A DNA stretch of 16,743 nucleotides from contig PKXI01000204.1 in NCBI GenBank assembly GCA_003133425.1, forward strand, positions 12,583-29,325. Reading direction: 5' to 3'. This document shows, one piece after another, positions 7,064 through 14,134 of the stretch. The DNA is from Acidobacteriaceae bacterium (GTDB lineage Bacteria; Acidobacteriota; Terriglobia; Terriglobales; Acidobacteriaceae). The notes under the pieces are model-generated. The model had not been told where the DNA came from, did not search any database, and saw only the letters and a list, made by a program, of their open reading frames with translations. The stretch's first letter is position 1. Every line of letters begins with the position of its first letter. A program made the translations under genes and the position numbers.

Positions 7064-8269
7064 ATGGCCATAGCAACAATGAGCGCCGCCAAACTCAAAA
7101 AGGTTCTGGCTGCCCTGGAGGGCAACTGGTACGCCGAAGTGGAGGCCTACCACACCTATCAGACGCTGGCCGACCGCGACACTGACCCGGTGCGGGCGCA
7201 AGTGCTGCGGCACCTGGCCAGCGCCGAGTGGGAGCACGCAGAGCTGTGGCACGGCCGCATTATCGAGTTGGGTGGCCAGGAGCCCGTGTACAAGGGTAGC
7301 CCCGGCGGCGAGGCCAACTCGCTGGCGAATCGCGCCGGTGGCGTCCGCATGGCCCTGCGCCGGCTTGAAATCGAGGAGAGCCGGCATATCGCCAACTACG
7401 GTGAGCAGTTGAAGGCACTCGGCGACGAAGGTTCCAACGCCATCCTCGACCACGTGATCGAAGACGAAAAGGAGCACTACCGCGAGCTTGGGTCGCTGCT
7501 TCGGGGCCACTATACAGCTCCCGCCGGCGCGCCCAGGATCGAGGCCAAGGCGGTTCTGGAAGAGATGCTGGCCAAACGCAACCAGGGGCGCAAGCAGCCT
7601 GGAGCGTGGATTGGCGACGCCATCTACGGCGTCAACGACGGCCTCGGCGCCATCTTCGGCATCGTCTCCGGCGTCTCCGGCGCTACCGCTGGCAACAGCA
7701 AATATGTGCTGCTGGCCGGGCTCTCCGGCCTCATCGCCTCGGCGCTCTCCATGGGTTCGGGCGCCTATCTCGCCGCCAAAAGTGAGCGCGAAATCTACCA
7801 CGCCGAGTTGGCCCGGGAAAGGGAAGCCATTGAGATGAACGGCCCCGAGGCTCGTGAGCTGCTCTCGCTTTATTACCAGGTAAAGGGCCTGCCCGAGGCC
7901 GATGCCCTGAATATGGTGAGTCACATTGCCAACGACCCAGACCAGTTGCTCCGCGCATTGGCCAGCGAGCGGCTTGGCTCCTCTGAGGAATCGCTCTCGA
8001 ATCCGCTTGTCTCGGCCAGCTCCGGAGCGCTTTCAACAGCCGTCGGCGCAGCCATCCCAATCATCCCCTTCTTCTTCCTGCAGGGCATCGAGGCGGTAAT
8101 CGCCGCCGCGGTGGTCTCGCTGGCCGCACATTTCGCTGTAGGCGCAGCCAAATCGCTCATCACAGTGCGTTCGTGGTGGTCGTCTGGTCTCGAAATGACG
8201 GTGGTCGGCGCAGTGGAAGGCGCTGTCACCTATGGGATCGGAATCCTGCTGGGCAAGGGCGGCATGTAG
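7064..8269 (+). CDS. mbfA: MbfA-like ferritin-like/VIT1 iron exporter
   Basis: A 401-aa fusion of an N-terminal erythrin (rubrerythrin/ferritin-like) di-iron domain and a C-terminal VIT1/CCC1 membrane domain, the architecture of MbfA, an inner-membrane iron exporter characterised in rhizobia. The di-iron ligands are visible: E25/E27, the ExxH at E55-H58, E104/E105 in LEIEESRH, and a second ExxH at E135-H138. The membrane part starts with GAWIGDAIYGVNDGLGAIFG (about 181-200). It has a charged cytoplasmic helix with SEREIYHAELARE, typical of VIT1, and about five spans in all. The ATG is well supported by AAGGAGA six nt upstream. The stop overlaps the GTG of the rhomboid gene by one base, so the two are probably one operon. 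No Irr or Fur box could be identified with confidence. Function: efflux of excess Fe(II), perhaps Mn(II), and peroxide tolerance (from the family). Confidence 0.9.
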   Translation: MAIATMSAAKLKKVLAALEGNWYAEVEAYHTYQTLADRDTDPVRAQVLRHLASAEWEHAELWHGRIIELGGQEPVYKGSPGGEANSLANRAGGVRMALRRLEIEESRHIANYGEQLKALGDEGSNAILDHVIEDEKEHYRELGSLLRGHYTAPAGAPRIEAKAVLEEMLAKRNQGRKQPGAWIGDAIYGVNDGLGAIFGIVSGVSGATAGNSKYVLLAGLSGLIASALSMGSGAYLAAKSEREIYHAELAREREAIEMNGPEARELLSLYYQVKGLPEADALNMVSHIANDPDQLLRALASERLGSSEESLSNPLVSASSGALSTAVGAAIPIIPFFFLQGIEAVIAAAVVSLAAHFAVGAAKSLITVRSWWSSGLEMTVVGAVEGAVTYGIGILLGKGGM

Positions 8270-8949
8270 TGGGCGGTTTGATCCCACTGGGCGACGCATC
8301 GCGCCGCCCGCGCGGATTCGCCGTCGTCACCACACTCATCATTGTGGTCAACTCGTACGTCTTTCTTCTGGAACTCTCCGGCGGCAGCCGCTTTGTGCGC
8401 ACCTGGTCTGCGATCCCCATGCGCATCACCCACGGCCATCACGCCATCACGATCCTCAGTTCCATGTTCATGCACGCCAGTTGGATGCACATCATAGGCA
8501 ATATGGTCTTTCTGTGGGCATTTGGCCCCGCAATTGAGGACGCGATGGGCCACGTCGGTTATCTCTTCTTCTATCTCGCCGGTGGAATCATCGCCATGAT
8601 GGCGCAGGTCCTCGCTGACCCGTCTTCTACAATCCCCTGCCTCGGCGCCAGCGGCGCCATCGCCGCAGTGATGGGCGCATTCATCGTTACGTTTCCACAC
8701 GACCGCATCCGAGCCCTGATCTTTTTTCTCATTTTCTTCCGCATCACCTACATCCCGGCGGTTTTTCTCATCGGCTTCTGGTTCCTCATGCAGGTTCTCA
8801 ACTTCGGCGTTGTCGCCGACGTGCGCACCGGTGGGGTCGCCTACATAGCCCACATCGCCGGATTCATCTTCGGCGCCATCACCGCTCATGTGTTTGCGAA
8901 CCCGCGGCGGGTTGTGTTCCGCGCCCGTCCCTATGATCTGTATCAATAG
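8269..8949 (+). CDS. Rhomboid family intramembrane serine protease
   Basis: A 226-aa protein with about six membrane segments and the complete rhomboid active site: HASWMHIIGN (H69, H74, N78) in span 2, the serine motif GASGAI (S129) in span 4, and AYIAHIAGF (H195) in the last span. It should cleave membrane protein substrates within the bilayer. The GTG at 8269 overlaps the stop of the upstream iron exporter (TAGTG), which suggests translational coupling. A TTG at 8278 would instead yield the MIPLGD N-terminus typical of many bacterial rhomboids and is a real alternative. The longer frame from 8173 would overlap the exporter by about 97 bp and is unlikely. Substrate unknown. Confidence 0.9.
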   Translation: MGGLIPLGDASRRPRGFAVVTTLIIVVNSYVFLLELSGGSRFVRTWSAIPMRITHGHHAITILSSMFMHASWMHIIGNMVFLWAFGPAIEDAMGHVGYLFFYLAGGIIAMMAQVLADPSSTIPCLGASGAIAAVMGAFIVTFPHDRIRALIFFLIFFRITYIPAVFLIGFWFLMQVLNFGVVADVRTGGVAYIAHIAGFIFGAITAHVFANPRRVVFRARPYDLYQ

Positions 8950-9108
8950 TCATTTCTGCCGCAGCCGTGGGCATGAGGTCGCTACGTTGTTCGCTGGGGG
9001 CAGAGATGAAGGCGGTGGAAAGCGGGATCACATACGGATTTGGTGCTTTGCCGGGCAAGCGCGCGGGATCTCTTCGCCTCGCGAATCGATCCGGGCTCTT
9101 CCATGTAC

Positions 9109-9783
9109 TTAACCCCGGTCGGTCCGCGCTTCCGCCAGATACCCGAGCCATTCGTCCATTCCAGCGCCGGTCTTGGCGGAGGTTTCGAAGATGCGGATGC
9201 CGGGACGAATCTCGTTGATGTTCTTTAGCGCGAGATCGCGGTCAAAGCCGCAGGGTTCCGCAATATCCATTTTGGTAATCACGGCGGCATCGGCGGAGTT
9301 GAAGAGCGTGGGATATTTCAGCGGCTTGTCTTCGCCTTCAGTCACGCTTAGCAGGGCCACGCGGATCTTCTCGCCCAGGTCGTAGCTCGACGGGCAAACC
9401 AGATTGCCCACATTCTCAATGAACAGGTATTCCAGGCCCTCCAGCGACACGCCCTCCCAGCCTGCCAGGTGCTTATCGATCATCTCCGCATCAAGATGGC
9501 AGATGCCGTGGGTATTGATCTGGCGAACGGGAGCGCCGCTGGCGGCAAGACGGCGCGCGTCGTTGTCGGTTTCAAGATCGCCAACCAGTGCGGCCACCTT
9601 CGCTCCCCGCGCTCGAAGTTCGCGCAACGTGAACTCCAGAAATGCCGTCTTGCCTGTCCCGGGACTTGAAACCAGGTTGAGCACCAGTACGCCTGCAGCG
9701 CCATAGCGCCCACGCAGCCCCGCAGCCAGTTCGTCGTTCTTCTTCAGGATTCCCCGCCGCAGTTCCACAATTCTGGTCGTCAT
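9109..9783 (-). CDS. hypB: Hydrogenase/urease nickel-incorporation GTPase HypB
   Basis: A 224-aa G3E-type GTPase that drives nickel insertion into [NiFe]-hydrogenase (in some bacteria also urease). Visible motifs: the P-loop SSPGTGKT (39-46), GDLETDND (68-75), the metal-binding ICHLD with C95 and H96, NVGNLVCP with C130, and the guanine-specificity motif TKMD (170-173). The N-terminal CxxCGC high-affinity nickel site and the histidine-rich stretch found in some HypB proteins are absent, so this is the short form. It lies 19 bp downstream of hypA on the same strand, clearly one operon. No hydrogenase structural gene or hypCDEF lies in the window. Confidence 0.95.
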   Translation of the reverse strand: MTTRIVELRRGILKKNDELAAGLRGRYGAAGVLVLNLVSSPGTGKTAFLEFTLRELRARGAKVAALVGDLETDNDARRLAASGAPVRQINTHGICHLDAEMIDKHLAGWEGVSLEGLEYLFIENVGNLVCPSSYDLGEKIRVALLSVTEGEDKPLKYPTLFNSADAAVITKMDIAEPCGFDRDLALKNINEIRPGIRIFETSAKTGAGMDEWLGYLAEARTDRG

Positions 9784-9802
9784 AGTGTCTCCATCCCGGT
9801 CG

Positions 9803-10165
9803 TCATACCGCTTCTTCCACTTCGTCTATCTCTATGGAATCGATCTCCATCTCGCGCCCCTGGCGAAGGTCGCTGCAAGGCTCGCCGCAATGAGGGCAGC
9901 GGAAGCTTTGCAGGCTCTGCAACTCCCCATCTTTGCCGCAGGCTTCGCAATGCGTAACAACCGGCAGGATCTTGACGACGAGTTTCGCCCCTTCCAGCGG
10001 GGTTCCTTCCGTCGTGATTCCCCAGCAGAACTGCAGCGAGTCCTCAATAACTGAAGCCAGAGCACCCACTCTCAGCCGCACTTCCTTGACCCGCGCGCCG
10101 GGGTAGGCGGCCGCCGACTCGGTTACTGCGTCCACAATGCTCGCCGCAACTGAAAGTTCATGCAT
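9803..10165 (-). CDS. hypA: Hydrogenase nickel-insertion metallochaperone HypA
   Basis: A 120-aa HypA. The N-terminal MHE provides the nickel ligand H2. The structural zinc site is CEAC (C73, C76) and CPHC (C90, C93), with the usual spacing. The C-terminus is unusually acidic (IEIDEVEEAV), a few residues past the family core. It delivers Ni(II) to the hydrogenase large subunit with HypB, whose gene follows 19 bp downstream. The gene diverges from the ABC ATPase gene; the intergenic region contains an imperfect dyad TGTGC-N10-GCACA (10221-10240) that might be a regulator site, but I cannot name one. Confidence 0.94.
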   Translation of the reverse strand: MHELSVAASIVDAVTESAAAYPGARVKEVRLRVGALASVIEDSLQFCWGITTEGTPLEGAKLVVKILPVVTHCEACGKDGELQSLQSFRCPHCGEPCSDLRQGREMEIDSIEIDEVEEAV

Positions 10166-10298
10166 GAAATGTCGATTTTACGCCCACGGTACAGTGACGC
10201 TCCAGGCTCCGTGGACGGGATGTGCGTTAAAGTCTGCACAAAAGTACCTTTGAGCGCATTTGGCCATCCTGAATGGGCGCAGCATTTACAATCGAAAG

Positions 10299-11027
10299 GT
10301 GCAGTCAGAAGCATCTTCGCAAATCATTCTCGCCGAAAATCTAACCAAGGTTTATATGGCGGGCCGAATCCAGGTGACCGCCGTTCGGGGGGTTTCGCTC
10401 TCGGTAACGAAGGGCGAATTTGTGGCTATTGTTGGCCCTTCGGGTTCGGGTAAGTCAACGCTTTTTTACCTGCTGGGCGGCCTGACACGGGCTACCGAGG
10501 GGCGGGTGGTCATCGACGGCGTCGACTTTGCCACCCTTGACGACGGCGCACGAACCAAATTGCGCAAACACCGCATCGGCTTCGTATTTCAGAAATTCAA
10601 CCTACTACCAACGCTCTCGGCTCTGGGGAACATCGAGATTGCCTATGCCATCAGCGGGCGTACTGAGCCGCTGGACCTTAAATACCTCGACTACCTGAGC
10701 GAGATGCTTTCGATCCAGGGGCGGCTCAAGCACAGGCCTTCGGAGTTGAGCGGCGGCGAGCAGCAGCGTGTAGCGATTGCGCGGGCGCTGGTGACGCGGC
10801 CGGCAATCGTTCTGGCCGACGAGCCCACCGGCAATCTGGACACCAAGAACTCCGATGCGGTGCTGCAAATGCTGCTGCGCTCGAATCGCGAGCTGGGCCA
10901 GACCACGTTGATGATCACCCACAACCCCGAGGCAGCGTCGGTTGCCAGCCGCATCCTATATATGCGCGACGGTCAAATTGTCCGCGAGGAGAGGGGTTCG
11001 CGTTCGGGCGACGACCTGCCGGTTTGA
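10299..11027 (+). CDS. LolD/MacB-type ABC transporter ATP-binding protein
   Basis: A 242-aa nucleotide-binding subunit. Walker A is GPSGSGKS (46-53), the Q-loop is FVFQKFNLLP (Q98), the signature is LSGGEQQRVAIARAL (150-164), Walker B with LADEPTGNLD is at 171-181, and the switch histidine is H208 in MITHN. The FNLLPTLSALGNIE and DEPTGNLD wording is typical of the LolD/MacB/FtsE-like family that serves lipoprotein release, antimicrobial peptide or macrolide efflux permeases. No permease gene is adjacent: the next features are tRNAs. The GTG at 10299 begins close to the conserved domain. A TTG at 10260 would add 13 residues. TACAAT at 10287-10292 could be a -10 element, making a leaderless or near-leaderless message starting at this GTG; the -35 is poor. 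Confidence 0.88.
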   Translation: MQSEASSQIILAENLTKVYMAGRIQVTAVRGVSLSVTKGEFVAIVGPSGSGKSTLFYLLGGLTRATEGRVVIDGVDFATLDDGARTKLRKHRIGFVFQKFNLLPTLSALGNIEIAYAISGRTEPLDLKYLDYLSEMLSIQGRLKHRPSELSGGEQQRVAIARALVTRPAIVLADEPTGNLDTKNSDAVLQMLLRSNRELGQTTLMITHNPEAASVASRILYMRDGQIVREERGSRSGDDLPV

Positions 11028-11088
11028 GCCGTACCGATGCCAGGCTGAGCTGCGGCATGGAGACAGCAAATGCAATCTCGAGCGAGGT

Positions 11089-11117
11089 TTGACCCAATTT
11101 CGGCGGAGCGGTATACT
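11089..11117 (+). promoter_or_regulatory. Sigma-70-type promoter for tRNA-Gly
   Basis: TTGACC (11089-11094) and TATACT (11112-11117) are separated by exactly 17 bp. Transcription would begin near 11124, about eight bases before the tRNA-Gly 5' end. Both tRNA genes may be read from it, since no second promoter is obvious in the 77 bp between them. Confidence 0.8.
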
Positions 11118-11131
11118 CGTAGTTGCATCAA

Positions 11132-11206
11132 GCGGGAGTAGCTCAGTGGTAGAGCATCGCCTTGCCAAGGCGAGGGTCGCGAGTTCAAATCTCGTCTCCC
11201 GCTCCA
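11132..11206 (+). tRNA. tRNA-Gly(GCC)
   Basis: A complete cloverleaf: acceptor GCGGGAG/CTCCCGC, D stem GCTC/GAGC, anticodon stem TCGCC/GGCGA with loop TTGCCAA (anticodon GCC), T arm GCGAG-TTCAAAT-CTCGT with one G-U pair, discriminator U and an encoded CCA. It is 75 nt long including CCA and sits directly downstream of a strong promoter. Confidence 0.97.
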
Positions 11207-11283
11207 AACCGCCCTCCGGTGACAACCGGGTTGGCTACGGCGGTTCGGAGCGAAAAAACTCATTTCAAAGGCTGCCCTGCCAA

Positions 11284-11358
11284 GGCGCGGTACCCAAGTG
11301 GTAAGGGAGAGGTCTGCAAAACCTTTATGCGCCGGTTCGATCCCGGCCCGCGCCTCCA
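11284..11358 (+). tRNA. tRNA-Cys(GCA)
   Basis: A complete cloverleaf: acceptor GGCGCGG/CCGCGCC, discriminator U with encoded CCA, anticodon loop CTGCAAA (anticodon GCA) and T loop TTCGATC closed by CCGG pairs. The GCA anticodon with U73 is the tRNA-Cys identity. It follows tRNA-Gly by 77 bp, probably in one transcript. Confidence 0.97.
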
Positions 11359-11403
11359 AACTTTCCCAATAAAATCAATAGTTTCTGTAGGATGTACCGA
11401 TTT

Positions 11404-11431
11404 CCACACCTATCCACAGGTGTGGCCTTTT
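11404..11431 (+). terminator. Hairpin terminator after the tRNA pair
   Basis: A perfect 8-bp stem CCACACCT/AGGTGTGG with a 6-nt loop, followed by CCTTTT, about 45 bp beyond tRNA-Cys. The U-tract is short, so efficiency is uncertain. Two DnaA-box-like 9-mers (ATTTCCACA and CTATCCACA) overlap it, each with a mismatch; I treat those as coincidental. Confidence 0.55.
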
Positions 11432-11674
11432 CGCACTCAATCGTGGTAAATCGGGGAAAATTGGGCTCGATTGGGGAGGGGGTCGGACCAAAACCGGACC
11501 GTAATTGCACCAAATAAAGTGCAAGTATTAATCAATGCCTGTGCTGCCAACGCGATAACTTTTGCGGTATCCATCGGGCGCGAACACGCCGGCAGCGGGC
11601 GTAGCGTCCAGACCCTCGGGTTTCCGCAGAAATCCGAAAATCATGTTGCCGCTCGGCATCGACGAAGCGATGCT
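11432..11674. other. Non-coding stretch with TTGCAC-N8-GTGCAA dyad
   Basis: No credible gene is seen between the tRNA terminator and 11675. It contains a 6-bp inverted repeat TTGCAC/GTGCAA (11505-11524). Its left arm lies within the 11-mer ATTGCACCAAA, which also occurs at 1279-1289 in the palindrome upstream of the 310-aa protein. The short direct repeat CGGACC also occurs twice near 11486-11500. Otherwise nothing recognisable. Confidence 0.4.
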
Positions 11675-11866
11675 CTAAGCTCTCGGATCCTGCTTTGACG
11701 ACTCCCGATATAGCGCATGTAGCCGCGCACCCAGCTCCTCATGCGCATCGAAACTCACAGCCCAAAGCCAGTGAATGACTGATGCCGGATCAGTATGCCG
11801 GATCGTGGCGAGTCCGATACTGACGGCCTTGGGGTGACGGCCTTGCGGGTATTGCAACTCCCGCAA
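11675..11866 (-). CDS. Doubtful small ORF, 63 aa
   Basis: A minus-strand frame starting with TTG at 11866 and ending in TAG, located 30 bp downstream of the 217-aa gene on the same strand. The C-terminal half (VIHWLWAVSFDAHEELGARL and following) looks protein-like. There is no ribosome site, and an in-frame stop lies just upstream, so it may be a remnant or a chance frame. Two short imperfect-tandem duplications (13-nt and 14-nt periods) sit inside it; together they add 27 nt and so keep the frame. Function unknown. Confidence 0.25.
   Translation of the reverse strand: MRELQYPQGRHPKAVSIGLATIRHTDPASVIHWLWAVSFDAHEELGARLHALYRESSKQDPRA
11782..11845. repeat. Two neighbouring micro-duplications with 3-bp spacers
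   Basis: ATGCCGGATC occurs at 11782-11791 and 11795-11804 (spacer AGT). TGACGGCCTTG occurs at 11821-11831 and 11835-11845 (spacer GGG). Periods are 13 and 14 nt. They look like recent slippage or tandem duplication events. Confidence 0.7.
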
Positions 11867-11896
11867 AAGGATCTATTGTTCCATCCACCCCGGCGA

Positions 11897-12550
11897 TCAG
11901 CCCTTGCGCGCCGGACTCTGCTGCACGGACATTTCAACGCTGCGGGCCAGCCCCAGCATCTCCGCTTGCTCGCTGGGGCAATGGCGGCGGATCATCGCTT
12001 CGACACGCCGGGCATATTCAGCCGGTGCCGCCGTGGCCGCCAGTACCCGGAACCACTCCGGTAGCACTCTTTTCCAATCGACACCCACCATCCACGATCC
12101 ACGTTCTTCGGCAAAGAAGATCCCCTCGTCGGTTCCGTCGTCGAGGCTGTCGAGCAATCCGAAGAGAATCTCGAAGCCCCGACACACATCGGCGGCGCTC
12201 GCTGAACTGGACTCCGCCGCACAGCGACCGAGCAGCCAGCGAAAATCGGCGATCCAGCAGAGCGTTCCCCTGGAGTTTTCCTCGCAATTCCTCGCAGCGA
12301 TCGGAGTTTCCTCGTAGTACTGGCCAGCCAGGCTGGCCTTCTGAAAGGCCCAAACCTCGGCAAGCAAATCCTTCTGCGGCGCTTCGTGCTCAATGAATTG
12401 ATCTGGGGCCGCGTAGGGTGCAATCAACTGCCGGAGCTGAGCCTGGGAGAGAAGCGATATGGCGTCGTCCAGAAGATAAAAGATGTACTCGTTGCCCATT
12501 TGACGAATTGCACGCCGGATCTGTTGCCGATCCAGTTCGTTGCCGCTCAT
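11897..12550 (-). CDS. Hypothetical protein, 217 aa, divergent from DUF pair partner
   Basis: I cannot name the family. It is a mainly helical soluble protein. The N-terminus (residues 1-45) reads RRAIRQMGNEYIFYLLDDAI followed by a leucine-rich segment, resembling a helical protein-interaction module. The remainder is rich in tryptophan and aromatic residues (WKRVLPEWFRVLAA near 158-171). There is no signal peptide or membrane span. The ATG at 12550 is supported by GGAGG five bases upstream. The gene is divergent from the 364-aa protein across about 110 bp, and this arrangement suggests shared regulation and perhaps a joint role. Low similarity to anything I know; likely lineage-specific. Confidence 0.75.
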   Translation of the reverse strand: MSGNELDRQQIRRAIRQMGNEYIFYLLDDAISLLSQAQLRQLIAPYAAPDQFIEHEAPQKDLLAEVWAFQKASLAGQYYEETPIAARNCEENSRGTLCWIADFRWLLGRCAAESSSASAADVCRGFEILFGLLDSLDDGTDEGIFFAEERGSWMVGVDWKRVLPEWFRVLAATAAPAEYARRVEAMIRRHCPSEQAEMLGLARSVEMSVQQSPARKG

Positions 12551-12660
12551 CTCCGCCTCCGCAGACCGGTGAATGCGTATCTCAAGTAATCCTATCGGCT
12601 GACGTTCGCGGCGGCCTATTGGCGGATTGGACTCTTATACACTTGATGCCAGGACTGACC

Positions 12661-13755
12661 ATGCCGAAGAAACCTGCCAGCGCTGCGACTGCTCCCCTCG
12701 AATTCTTCTTCGTGAAAGAACTGGCCGGCGAAGCTCCGCCAGCGTTTGCCGCCATGCAAAGGTTATACAGTCTGGCGACCGATCTTTTCGGCTTCGTCCC
12801 CTGGCAGTTGCTCGACGAGAGCGAGTTGGTTCTCACGCGCGACAGCGTGAGCGGCGAGTTGTGGTGCTGCTCGGTAATGGGTTCTCTCGGCGAGGTCCGC
12901 TCCATGCACGCCTATCGTGGCGAGGAAGGGCTGCACTTGTTTCGCAAGATGGCAGCCGAGGAGATCGCCGATCCTGGCGAGGCCCTCACCTCCATGGACT
13001 GTCTCTATGTCGAGCTTGTCCCCCGGCGGGAGCTGAAGCGGCAGGATCGCGAGTTGCTTGCTGTGCTTGGCCATCCGCGTGGTAGAAATTTAGTCTCGCC
13101 GGTCTTTCGCGCCATTCGTCCCGGGTTCCATCCCTGGTTTGTGAATGCGGAGGAGGCGCGCACATTGGCCGAGTGCATCCGCGCTGTCGTTGTGATCTGC
13201 ACTGCCATAGCCGGTAAGGCAGAGAAAAATTTCTGGGACGGTGAAGGTGTTTATCCTCTGGTCACGCGTGCAGCCGGTGCCGAACCGCACTACAACGTCG
13301 ATCTGGTAAAGCCCGTTCTGCCGCCCGAGCGTCCAGCGGAGCCCGTGAAAATCCCGGAAGAGTTGCTCGGCCAGCTGCGCGGCCGCGATTATGCCCTGCG
13401 CGGCGCCATGGAACTGGAGTACATCTTCAGCGGCACTGCCGTTGGCAAGGCCAACGAGCGCCCCAGTTGCGCCGCCATTGCGCTGGCCGTCGATGCCGAT
13501 TCGGGTATCGTATATGCGCCCGAGGCAACGGATTCGACTGTAGCGCCAGAGGTTGCCCTGGCGAGAGTGTTCCTTGCTGCAGTTCAGGGGACGAGCGTGT
13601 TGCCCCGCGAGATCCGCATGCGCAGCCAGAGGCACAAGGCGTCATTAGCCGCTCTGATGGAGTCATGCGGCGTCAAGATCCGCGTTATGAACCGATTGCC
13701 CGCCGCCGAACAGGCCTGCGAGCATTTGCTCGGGTTTCTCGGGGGAGCACGGTAA
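12661..13755 (+). CDS. Two-domain protein of unknown function (DUF7309/DUF6930-like)
   Basis: A 364-aa protein with two regions. The N-terminal region (about 10-190) contains FGFVPWQLLDESELVLTRD and a conserved-looking GLHLFRKMAAEE. The C-terminal region (about 225-360) contains DYALRGAMELEYIFSG, then strand/helix units and MRSQRHKASLAALMESCGVK. From memory this arrangement resembles proteins annotated DUF7309 plus DUF6930; that name is tentative. No catalytic motif is obvious. The ATG at 12661 is chosen because AGGA lies at a good distance upstream. An ATG at 12646 would add five residues, and the open frame reaches back to 12418 only by overlapping the divergent gene. The frame is intact. 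Confidence 0.78.
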   Translation: MPKKPASAATAPLEFFFVKELAGEAPPAFAAMQRLYSLATDLFGFVPWQLLDESELVLTRDSVSGELWCCSVMGSLGEVRSMHAYRGEEGLHLFRKMAAEEIADPGEALTSMDCLYVELVPRRELKRQDRELLAVLGHPRGRNLVSPVFRAIRPGFHPWFVNAEEARTLAECIRAVVVICTAIAGKAEKNFWDGEGVYPLVTRAAGAEPHYNVDLVKPVLPPERPAEPVKIPEELLGQLRGRDYALRGAMELEYIFSGTAVGKANERPSCAAIALAVDADSGIVYAPEATDSTVAPEVALARVFLAAVQGTSVLPREIRMRSQRHKASLAALMESCGVKIRVMNRLPAAEQACEHLLGFLGGAR

Positions 13756-13789
13756 CGGAGGAAGAACTGCCGAAAGGCGCCGAGGGCAA

Positions 13790-13999
13790 ACCCCGAAGTG
13801 CGCGTGGACGCATTTCGATTTACTCCACCAGATATCGTTGCGGCCCTTACCATCAGCAAGCGTCCCAGGTTGGATTTGGCCTCTCAGAACTTATTCAATT
13901 GAAGGTAAACGACTCCTGGGAGCGAGGCGAGAAGCCGCCATATACCGGCTGCGATCGATCCTCGAAGTCGGCCTGGTGTACGCGCCGGAGCAAAAATAG
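13790..13999 (+). pseudogene. Possible frameshifted coding remnant
   Basis: Downstream of the DUF-like gene, protein-like sequence appears in two successive plus-strand frames: RVDAFRFTPPDIVAALTIS (frame ending near 13899), then GARREAAIYRLRSILEVGL up to a TAG at 13997-13999. Neither has a start codon or ribosome site. It may be the decayed end of a gene, but chance cannot be excluded. Confidence 0.2.
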
Positions 14000-14037
14000 A
14001 CCACAAGTCGGCGCGTAAGCGCCGTTCGGCCTTACAG

Positions 14038-14067
14038 AAAAGGGTTGCCGTAACTGGCAACCCTTTT
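14038..14067. terminator. Strong bidirectional terminator (12-bp stem)
   Basis: A perfect 12-bp stem AAAAGGGTTGCC/GGCAACCCTTTT with a 6-nt loop, followed by ATTTTC on the plus strand and ending in CCCTTTTC on the minus strand. It lies nine bases beyond the CCA end of the minus-strand tRNA-Arg fragment and was presumably the terminator of that tRNA gene. Confidence 0.85.
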
Positions 14068-14075
14068 ATTTTCAG

Positions 14076-14123
14076 TGGTAGGCGAGGCGGGGATCGAACC
14101 CACAACCCCCGGCTTAGAAGGCC
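14076..14123 (-). pseudogene. 3' fragment of tRNA-Arg(TCT): attachment-site scar
   Basis: On the minus strand this is the exact 3' half of a tRNA: anticodon loop CTTCTAA (TCT), 3' anticodon stem GCCGG, 5-nt variable loop, T arm GTGGG-TTCGATC-CCCGC (one U-G pair), 3' acceptor strand CTCGCCT, A73 and encoded CCA. The 5' half is missing: the upstream sequence cannot complete the anticodon stem beyond three pairs and contains no D arm. Tyrosine integrases often recombine in the anticodon to 3' part of tRNA genes, leaving such a copy at one end of the element. This is therefore probably an att site, with the element on the right. Confidence 0.75.
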
Positions 14124-14134
14124 TATCCGGGCCA

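Noticed and set aside
8173..8268. Rhomboid start at 8173
   Set aside because: It would overlap the iron exporter by about 97 bp with an arginine/glycine-rich sequence unlike rhomboid N-termini.
10973..11359. Open frames across the tRNA-Gly/tRNA-Cys region on both strands
   Set aside because: They are by-products of the tRNA genes and their CCA ends.
11400..11418. Two DnaA-box-like 9-mers
   Set aside because: Each has a mismatch at the first base, there are only two, and both overlap a terminator hairpin; no origin-like context is present.
12418..12645. N-terminal extension of the DUF7309/6930-like protein to 12418
   Set aside because: It overlaps the divergent 217-aa gene; the AGGA-preceded ATG at 12661 is a better start.
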